Shown in pieces: positions 1 to 4,522 of a DNA stretch of 7,825 nucleotides; position 1 is the stretch's first letter, and each line of letters starts with the position of its first letter. The stretch lies in contig JASHXG010000261.1 of the NCBI GenBank assembly GCA_030043675.1, forward strand, positions 1 through 7,825. Reading direction: 5' to 3'. The stretch is from Vulcanimicrobiota bacterium (GTDB lineage: Bacteria; Vulcanimicrobiota; Vulcanimicrobiia; Vulcanimicrobiales; Vulcanimicrobiaceae). The notes beneath the pieces are model-generated. The model was given only the letters and a program-made list of their open reading frames with translations. It ran no database searches and was not told where the DNA came from. The position numbers and the translations under genes are program-made.

Positions 1-800
1 GTCGAGGTCGGATGCGGGGTCGGCGAATCGTGCGGCGTCGGCGTCGGACGCGGCGTTACCGACGGTCTCGGAGTCGGATGGTGCGGGTGTGGCGGATGCG
101 GCGGTCTATCTCCGTGGCCCGGTCCGAATCCGCAATAGGGCTTCTGTGCCACCAGGTCGGCGAGAACGCACGCGCCGATGATGTAGATCGGGATCGCATA
201 CTGATGCCAGAAGCTGGTATTTGGAGCAGGCGTCGGCGGCACGGGGCTCGGCGCCGGCGTCAGATCGCCGTCGCCCATTCCACCCGGCGTAGGGGGCGGC
301 GGCGGCGGGGCTTGGTGCGGAGGCGGGGGCGGCGGTGGCGGTATCCGCGAGCGGACGATCGAGACGTTCCCGCAAGCGTTGGGAATGTAAAAGATCGTGC
401 GCGTGCGGCCGTGCGAGTACGCAAGAATCCAACCGTGCTGATTGGCGGGGATGACGGCGTTGTGAATGGCATAAAACCCGTGCGGACCCTTGCTGGTGGT
501 CGCATCGAGGTGTCGGGGGATCACGCCGTACTCGAACAGCCGTTGATAGTCGAGGAGCGCATCCGTCAAAGCATCGGTCTCGCCGGCGGTGAGATCGAGC
601 GTCTTCGCGGCGGCCAGCAGCTCCTTGGCGTGAGCGCGCAGCTGTGCGCTCGAGGCGACGCTCCCAACGACCGGCGAGACGCCGAGCCGTTGGATGACGT
701 GCGGTTCCGACGTATCAGCCTGCGCGCCAACCGAAAGCTGCGACGCGAGAAGCGTCACGGCAATAAGACCGCAGAACAAGCTCTTTGCAGAGACTCGCAA
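1..800 (-). CDS. Exported proline-rich membrane protein, partial (C-terminus beyond left edge)
   Basis: The product is not recognised as a named family. The frame stays open from a TTG at 798-800 to the window edge (266 codons) with no stop. Residues 1-28 form a signal peptide: Arg2 and Lys6, a hydrophobic core, then AQA before Asp29. Residues 29-146 look globular. Two polyproline runs follow (eight Pro at 154-161, six at 165-170), then a Pro/Ala/Thr linker, a probable membrane helix at about 202-218 (AIPIYIIGACVLADLVA) and a Pro/His/Thr-rich tail of PHP and TPxPTP type words to the edge. The TTG start is chosen because an in-frame stop lies five codons upstream, AGAGGG sits seven bases before it, and the signal peptide begins there. 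A GTG at codon 15 would cut the signal peptide. I infer an envelope protein whose proline tail spans or binds the cell surface; the function is unknown. Translation of the proline runs would be expected to need elongation factor P. Confidence 0.8.
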   Translation of the reverse strand, partial: MRVSAKSLFCGLIAVTLLASQLSVGAQADTSEPHVIQRLGVSPVVGSVASSAQLRAHAKELLAAAKTLDLTAGETDALTDALLDYQRLFEYGVIPRHLDATTSKGPHGFYAIHNAVIPANQHGWILAYSHGRTRTIFYIPNACGNVSIVRSRIPPPPPPPPHQAPPPPPPTPGGMGDGDLTPAPSPVPPTPAPNTSFWHQYAIPIYIIGACVLADLVAQKPYCGFGPGHGDRPPHPPHPHHPTPRPSVTPRPTPTPHDSPTPHPTS

Positions 801-806
801 CGTACA

Positions 807-812
807 TCCCTC
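807..812 (-). promoter_or_regulatory. Ribosome binding site deciding the TTG start of the proline-rich protein
   Basis: On the minus strand GAGGGA lies here, and the GAGGG core is seven bases from the TTG at 798-800. The nearby ATG at 804-806 touches the purine tract with no spacing and opens only a 30-codon frame, so TTG is the better start. Confidence 0.6.
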
Positions 813-843
813 TTATAGACGAGAGCGTGCTGCGATGCACGGC

Positions 844-852
844 AGTATAGCA
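844..852 (-). promoter_or_regulatory. Putative extended -10 promoter of the proline-rich protein gene
   Basis: The minus strand reads TGC-TATACT, which matches the extended -10 pattern TGnTATAAT at all but one base. Initiation about seven bases downstream would give a leader of roughly 35-40 bases before the TTG start at 800. No good -35 hexamer is seen at 16-18 bases, as is common for extended -10 promoters. A small inverted repeat CGTGC-N6-GCACG (826-841) lies around the expected start of the transcript. Apart from this, the 801-1072 intergenic stretch shows no other clear element. Confidence 0.4.
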
Positions 853-1072
853 GCTCGTATAAACCGCCATGCGGAGCAGCACTACCGATTGTACGTTTTG
901 GATCGCGCCAAGAGCAGTGCGGGACGACCCATCGGCCCAAAAGCCGCGGTCGGTCGAATTAGGACCAACGGCATAGGTATCCACATTTTGGCCGGGCAGG
1001 GCTGGCTCGTTCTCACCGAACGCTAACGGCCCCGCACAGGAGGCTTTTGCGCCCGCGGCCAACGGTTTCGCG

Positions 1073-1423
1073 GTGCGTCTCCTCCCGGCCGCGGCCGTCG
1101 TTCTCGCGCTCGCCGCATGTACTCACAATGACTACATGCCGAATGTCGTTCAGATAACGCCGAGCGGGACGCCGTCGGCCCCGGCTCTCGTCTCGATCCA
1201 GAAGTCGTTCACCCTGATCGCCGTCGAAGACGGCTACACGGGTCAGTTCACCGCGCAGACGATCGTCGGGAAATGCTGGGTGGTTCAGTCGCCGGTCACG
1301 ACCAGCGGAGCGTGGATCGTCGTTCCTCAGGGTGCAACCTGCAGCAGCGATCGGAACGTAGAGCAGATCCAAGTCAAGGATACCAACAACCACTCGGCCA
1401 TTACGTACATTCGCTCGGAATAG
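1073..1423 (+). CDS. Small hypothetical lipoprotein
   Basis: This is a 116-residue protein with a short lipoprotein signal: Arg2, a hydrophobic core (AAAVVLAL) and the lipobox LAAC with Cys16 as the predicted lipidated residue. The mature part of about 100 residues is rich in Ser, Thr, Val and Ile, has two further cysteines (in KCW and ATCSS) that could form a disulfide, and looks like a small all-beta domain. No family is recognised. The start is GTG at 1073, chosen because the signal peptide begins there. However, the only strong Shine-Dalgarno-like sequence, AGGAGG at 1038-1043, is about 30 bases upstream and serves no in-frame start, so initiation is poorly explained. The gene is divergent from the proline-rich protein gene. 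Downstream, CGCTG and CAGCG (1424-1444) could form a weak stem without a T tract. I infer anchoring in an outer or cytoplasmic membrane leaflet. Confidence 0.7.
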   Translation: MRLLPAAAVVLALAACTHNDYMPNVVQITPSGTPSAPALVSIQKSFTLIAVEDGYTGQFTAQTIVGKCWVVQSPVTTSGAWIVVPQGATCSSDRNVEQIQVKDTNNHSAITYIRSE

Positions 1424-1474
1424 CGCTGCCCCCGGCGCCCAGCGGCCGCATCTTGCGTAAGTGGCGGCATTCGG

Positions 1475-1751
1475 ATGGACCCGCTGGATCCGGCCAACAT
1501 CGGCTATCTGCTCTGGATGCGTTCGCGCTGCTGATTGCGGCCAACGGAATCGGCGCTGGAATGTTCAGCTCGCCGAACACCGCGCGGTGCGGCGTCCCTG
1601 CCGGCGAATATCGAAGCGATCGAGTAGCACGACGTTTTTTCCGTATCTGATCTCTCAACCGTTTCACCAAGGACTCGTCGTGACGTTCCTCGCGGCGACG
1701 GTGATGTCGCTGTTGGCCGCGCTGGCGTCATTCCTACGCGCAGACAGGAGG
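1475..1751 (+). pseudogene. Remnant of MFS (DHA2-type) transporter C-terminus, frameshifted and internally deleted
   Basis: Three consecutive pieces, each in a different frame, resemble the end of drug-efflux MFS transporters of the 14-helix DHA2 group. The first is DPANIGYL (from about 1487). The second is LLIAANGIGAGMFSSPNTA (about 1528-1584), like the usual 'LLxxNGxGxGxFxSPNTA' helix and loop. The third is SLPANIEAIE (about 1595-1624) followed, after a frame change, by TTFFPYLISQPFHQGL and a hydrophobic helix ending FLRADRR (about 1629-1751), like the terminal helix of the family. In intact members well over 100 residues separate the SPNTA loop from the FFPxLIS segment; here the gap is about 15 codons, so an internal deletion is likely. 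No frame reads through. The remnant ends at the ribosome binding site of the next gene, suggesting that a transporter-hydrolase operon once existed here. This accounts for most of the 332 bases between the flanking genes. Family assignment is from memory of the motifs. Confidence 0.7.
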
Positions 1752-1755
1752 ACCA

Positions 1756-2346
1756 ATGACCGACCAAATTCCGAACATCGACTCCCGCACGAGCGCATTG
1801 CTGGTGATGGACTATCAAACGGGGATTCTGTCGATGCTGCCGGATTCGACCCGGCCGCTCTCGCGGGTGACTGAAGCGATCGCGATCGCGCGCCGGCACG
1901 GAGCGCACGTCGGCTACGTGCGCGTAGCCCTCGAAGACGATGAGCTCAGCGCGATTCCGCCCCGCAACAAGATGTTCGCACGTCTCGCCGCCATGGGTCG
2001 CTCCCTTGTGAGCGACTCGCCGGCGACGCAGATTCCCGAGGCGGTCGCGCCGCAACCGGAGGACATCGTCGTGCGAAAGATCCGCGTCGGCGCATTTTCG
2101 ACGACAAATCTCGAAAACGAACTGCGCGCGCGAGCGATTACGACGCTGATACTCGCGGGCATCAGCACCAGCGGCGTCGTTCTCTCGACGGTTCGGGACG
2201 CCGCCGACAGGGATTATCGCCTCATCGTTCTGGCCGACGCGTGTGAGGATCCCGAACGAGCAGTCCACGACTTTCTCCTCGAAAAGATCCTGCCGCGCCA
2301 AGCCGACGTCATCTCCGTCGCCGAGCTGGAGGCGCTCTTCATGTGA
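1756..2346 (+). CDS. Isochorismatase-family (cysteine hydrolase fold) protein lacking the usual nucleophile
   Basis: This 196-residue protein has normal length for the isochorismatase-like hydrolase family, a cytoplasmic Rossmann-like alpha/beta fold that hydrolyses amides, ureas or vinyl ethers through an Asp-Lys-Cys triad. Asp19 in LLVMDYQTG and Lys108 in VVRKIRVGAF fit the first two triad positions. The third motif reads LAGISTSGVVLSTVRDA: where most members have Cys (GxxTxxC), this protein has Val141. Cys163 in LADAC lies outside the motif. I recall relatives with the same STSGVV wording, so it may define a subgroup rather than a lesion; substrate and even catalysis are uncertain. The ATG at 1756 is preceded by AGGAGG at 1746-1751 with four-base spacing. 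Codon use is normal for the window. It directly follows the transporter remnant and is followed by a stem-loop. It may once have acted with that transporter. Confidence 0.9.
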   Translation: MTDQIPNIDSRTSALLVMDYQTGILSMLPDSTRPLSRVTEAIAIARRHGAHVGYVRVALEDDELSAIPPRNKMFARLAAMGRSLVSDSPATQIPEAVAPQPEDIVVRKIRVGAFSTTNLENELRARAITTLILAGISTSGVVLSTVRDAADRDYRLIVLADACEDPERAVHDFLLEKILPRQADVISVAELEALFM

Positions 2347-2360
2347 GACGTTGCGCCCAG

Positions 2361-2401
2361 CCGTTGTGAACGAGCTTCACCTCGAACACAACGGATTGTT
2401 T
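2361..2401 (+). terminator. Stem-loop, probable terminator after the isochorismatase-family gene
   Basis: CCGTTGTG (2361-2368) pairs perfectly with CACAACGG (2387-2394). Inside, CGAG (2371-2374) pairs with CTCG (2381-2384) across an AA/AA internal loop, leaving a six-base loop. ATTGTTT follows directly, a modest T-rich tract. It starts 15 bases after the stop at 2346. The weak T tract keeps confidence moderate. Confidence 0.55.
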
Positions 2402-2423
2402 CGGCTAAATTGCGCTTGAAGTT

Positions 2424-2831
2424 TTGAAGCTCGACGTTATTGACTTTCGAAAGATCGAGGTTCAATATGGGTTGGCCGGGTCAGGAAAAACAGCATCCTC
2501 AGAAGTCACTTCGATTATTGGTTTGTGGCTAGCGATCCACGGCGGCGATCCGCCGGAGACGCAAGAGGAAGTCGCTACCCTTGCCGGCCAGATCATCGCC
2601 AATCTTGCGGCCGTCGCTTTCGGTCAAGGCAGCGAGGTTTCGGCCGACACGGTCACGTCGCGCCTTGGGCAGTTGGACGTACAGGTACAACAGGCTGGAA
2701 ACGGCGGCGCCTCCGGCGTCAAGCCGGACGTACGGATCATCCACTCCGGCGGCTACAACGAGATCGTCTGGCCCGGTGCGCCCGGAGGACCGCCGATCGT
2801 TGTAAAGGTTCCGGTCGCAACCCTGGCTTAG
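2424..2831 (+). CDS. Hypothetical protein
   Basis: This 135-residue reading frame is not recognised. From about residue 35 onward codon use is strongly GC at third positions and looks truly coding. The middle (about 44-90) is predicted helical and Ala/Gln-rich, and the end is Gly/Pro-rich with VRIIHSGGYNEIVWPG and PPIVVKVPVATLA. The first 30 residues have lower third-position GC, and the TTG start at 2424 has only a weak, close GAAG upstream. TTG at 2472 or 2523 are alternatives. Another oddity is ATG at 2467, which has GAGG seven bases upstream but opens only a 21-codon frame, so the 5' end may be damaged or misread. GLAGSGKT at residues 17-24 matches the Walker A pattern, but no Walker B or P-loop fold follows, so I do not call an ATPase. 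The stop overlaps the stop of the convergent acetyltransferase gene by two bases. Confidence 0.5.
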   Translation: MKLDVIDFRKIEVQYGLAGSGKTASSEVTSIIGLWLAIHGGDPPETQEEVATLAGQIIANLAAVAFGQGSEVSADTVTSRLGQLDVQVQQAGNGGASGVKPDVRIIHSGGYNEIVWPGAPGGPPIVVKVPVATLA

Positions 2832-3373
2832 GCATCGGCGCTACGCGGGGGACGGTTCCCCCTCGCGTTGCGCTCGAAAAACAGCACCGGCTGCTCGTTA
2901 TAGACGCCCTGCTCGAGCACTTCGTAGCCGCACTTCTCTACGACGCGCAGCGAGGCTGCATTCTGTGGCGTCACGAGGCAGACGGTGGTCGGGTGCGGCA
3001 GGTGAGCATCGGCCCAAGCCAGCGCAGCGCGCACCGCCTCGGTCGCATAGCCTTTTCCGTGAAAGCGCGACGCCAGCGCGAAGCCCAGCTCCGGCTTGCC
3101 TTTCATCGACGCCGCGATCTCGCGTTTGAAATCCATGAAGCCGACCTCTCCGACGAACTCGCCTGAGGCCTTCTCCTCGATCGCCCAATATCCGAAGCCC
3201 ATGAGGGCCCAGTGCCCGAGATACGAGAGCATTCTCATCCAAGTCTGGTGTTCGGTCGAGGCGCGCCCGCTGATGAATTTGTTTACGTTGGGGTCGGACC
3301 ACATCGCGACGCAATCCGAAAGATCGTCGAAGCGGTGTCTGCGCAGGCGCAGATGCGGCGTTTCGATGTTTAC
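2828..3373 (-). CDS. GNAT-family (RimJ/RimL-like) N-acetyltransferase with unresolved start
   Basis: The product is predicted to transfer an acetyl group from acetyl-CoA to an amine in the cytosol. Numbering from Val at 3371-3373, the order is typical of Acetyltransf_3 proteins: ETPHLRLRR strand (4-12), MWSDPNVNKFI (24-34), GEVGFMDF (75-82), the acetyl-CoA loop RFHGKGYA (103-110) followed by a TEA helix, and NAASLRVVEKCGY (138-150), the usual C-terminal helix motif. The substrate is unknown. The oddity is the start: homology begins at VNIETP, yet no ATG, GTG or TTG lies there. The only in-frame upstream canonical start is ATG at 3508, giving 45 extra low-complexity residues that merely read the 62-residue gene in another frame. 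The next internal ATG would remove the first strand. The upstream gene's TAA (3370-3372) overlaps the GTA codon. Possible explanations are a lost start, a noncanonical start or -1 frameshifting from the upstream frame. The boundary given is where homology starts. Confidence 0.75.
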   Translation of the reverse strand, partial: VNIETPHLRLRRHRFDDLSDCVAMWSDPNVNKFISGRASTEHQTWMRMLSYLGHWALMGFGYWAIEEKASGEFVGEVGFMDFKREIAASMKGKPELGFALASRFHGKGYATEAVRAALAWADAHLPHPTTVCLVTPQNAASLRVVEKCGYEVLEQGVYNEQPVLFFERNARGNRPPRSADA

Positions 3374-3558
3374 TCTGCCAGCGGATGACCGGGAGGGAGT
3401 AGCGCGCGCAGCGCATCGAGGTGCGGGTTGCGATCCAGCGCTTTTATTGCATCGTCGATGATGCGCCTTTGTTCGGGTGTCAAGCTCATCATGAGCTCGA
3501 CGTCCCATTGCATTCCCCTCAAGCGCTCTACGAGGCGCTGCTTCTCAAAGTTCCCCAC
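3370..3558 (-). CDS. Small hypothetical protein upstream of the acetyltransferase
   Basis: This is a 62-residue protein of unknown function. It starts at GTG (3556-3558), with AAGGGGGTG centred about ten bases upstream as a purine-rich ribosome binding site. Codons show the GC-rich third positions of neighbouring genes. The sequence is charged and probably helical: an N-terminal KQRLVERLRG helix, MSLTPEQRRIIDDAIKAL as a second helix, then DALRALLPPGHPLAE. No membrane segment or signal peptide is present. Its TAA (3370-3372) overlaps the beginning of the acetyltransferase homology in the -1 frame, so the two are either translationally coupled or were a single frame. The LTPEQRR helix opening is common in small helical proteins and is not diagnostic. 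Confidence 0.6.
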   Translation of the reverse strand: MGNFEKQRLVERLRGMQWDVELMMSLTPEQRRIIDDAIKALDRNPHLDALRALLPPGHPLAE

Positions 3559-3601
3559 ATGTCACACCCCCTTTTGCGAACGTCCATGTTCTTTAGCGCA
3601 G

Positions 3602-3630
3602 ACCATACCCCATTTTGGCGTGCGCTGCAA
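3602..3630 (-). promoter_or_regulatory. Weak candidate promoter for the 62-residue protein and acetyltransferase
   Basis: The minus strand reads TTGCAG, 17 bases, then TATGGT, about 45 bases before the GTG at 3558. Three of six -35 bases and four of six -10 bases fit the sigma-70 consensus. Spacing is ideal but the hexamers are weak. The 184-base gap (3559-3742) is locally AT-richer than its surroundings, which fits a promoter region. Confidence 0.3.
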
Positions 3631-3722
3631 CCTTTGCTTCGGATTTTCTTAGCAGATTCTCTCATTAAAAGTATGGGCTTGCTCGCAACGGACTCTCGCT
3701 TTAGCCGACGATGACTTAGCTT

Positions 3723-3740
3723 GCTCCGGATGACCGGAGC
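3723..3740 (-). terminator. Perfect stem-loop just after the DoxX-like gene
   Basis: GCTCCGG (3723-3729) and CCGGAGC (3734-3740) form a perfect seven-base stem with a four-base loop, two bases beyond the stop codon at 3743-3745. On the minus strand it is followed by AAGCTAAG, not a U tract, so it is either a Rho-assisted or RNA-stabilising hairpin rather than a classical intrinsic terminator. Confidence 0.45.
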
Positions 3741-3742
3741 GA

Positions 3743-4477
3743 TCAGCTTACCTCGGCGACCATCCATGCCGCTCCGGCAATCAGAACGGTCAGGGCGAAC
3801 TCGGACCAATTCAGGTGCGCTTCGGGGCGAACGATCAGGCGTGGTACCCAAACCAACGCACCGAAGATCACCAGCATCGCCGTCATCAAGCCCGTCGCAA
3901 GCCGCGCCTGACGATTGATGAGCATAGCGAGTGCAGCCAACCCCAACGCGATCGTAGTCAGTATCGCCCAGAAGGTCTGATTCGGGGGAATCCACGTTGG
4001 AACCAAGTCCGCCGTCAAGCGAAGGTAGATGATCTGCGCCAGCGTGAAGGAGATCGTGCTAAGGCCCAGCCCGAGACGCGCCGCTCGACCGAGCGCCGCC
4101 ACCCGCGCCCCGTTCGCATCGCTTGCCGCGTAGACCGCGACGGCGCCGCTGAGCAAGGCAAACTGCTCGAAAAAGCTGTCGTATTCATCAAAAGTTGCCG
4201 GCGAGACGGCCACGCCGGCCAGGCAGACTAGCGAGAACAGCCCGTAAACGGCGCCGAGCACGATCGATGCCAAGCGCGCCGTGCGCGGGAACGGCAGCCC
4301 GAGCCCACCGCCAATTTGCGCGATCATCAGGCACGCGCCGGCGATCGTGCCAAAAGGCAGCCTCCAGATTCGGCTCAGGTTTTGCCACGTTTGGACATCG
4401 TGCCACATCAGTGCGATGACGCCGAAGAGCACCGCCGATGCGCCAAAGAAGATACGGCCGTACAGCGCGGTTTTCAT
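3743..4477 (-). CDS. DoxX-like multi-pass membrane protein
   Basis: This is a 244-residue integral membrane protein. Eight hydrophobic segments are visible at about 6-24, 41-61, 68-92, 102-118, 133-154, 168-187, 192-213 and 224-241, separated by short loops; the longest polar ones carry WHDVQTWQNLSRIW (25-38), SPATFDEYDS (92-101) and ADLVPTWIPPNQTFW (156-170). The pattern suggests two similar four-helix halves, as in DoxX-type proteins. The role is unknown; relatives are generally annotated only as hypothetical or DoxX-like membrane proteins. The ATG at 4477 is followed by a basic residue and the first helix, but no good Shine-Dalgarno sequence precedes it, so it may depend on coupling or re-initiation. 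It lies 45 bases after the large propeller lipoprotein gene on the same strand, so cotranscription is likely. A perfect stem-loop follows its stop. Confidence 0.8.
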   Translation of the reverse strand: MKTALYGRIFFGASAVLFGVIALMWHDVQTWQNLSRIWRLPFGTIAGACLMIAQIGGGLGLPFPRTARLASIVLGAVYGLFSLVCLAGVAVSPATFDEYDSFFEQFALLSGAVAVYAASDANGARVAALGRAARLGLGLSTISFTLAQIIYLRLTADLVPTWIPPNQTFWAILTTIALGLAALAMLINRQARLATGLMTAMLVIFGALVWVPRLIVRPEAHLNWSEFALTVLIAGAAWMVAEVS

Positions 4478-4522
4478 GCCAAACGCAACGCCCGGCCGCC
4501 GTGTCTTGTGACTACGCGGCTA

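Noticed and set aside
300..360. G/C-rich direct repeats resembling a satellite
   Set aside because: They are simply the polyproline codons of the minus-strand gene, with varied third bases.
12..818. Long plus-strand open frame of 268 codons, extremely Arg-rich
   Set aside because: It is the complement of the proline-rich minus-strand gene: Pro codons read as Arg/Gly on the other strand. It has no sensible domain, while the minus frame has a signal peptide, ribosome binding site and membrane helix.
1504..2301. Minus-strand open frame of 265 codons
   Set aside because: Antisense to the isochorismatase-family gene, whose motifs are clear; its composition is Arg-rich and typical of a shadow frame.
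2472..2495. Walker A pattern GLAGSGKT
   Set aside because: The protein is only 135 residues, has no Walker B or downstream P-loop features, and the octamer lies in the doubtful 5' part.
2525..3166. Plus-strand open frame of 213 codons across the convergent gene pair
   Set aside because: It overlaps both the hypothetical gene and the antisense of the acetyltransferase, is Arg-rich and shows no motif.
3528..3995. Minus-strand open frame of 155 codons between the DoxX-like and small genes
   Set aside because: It overlaps the DoxX-like gene's end in another frame and spans an AT-richer intergenic stretch; it has no coding signature.
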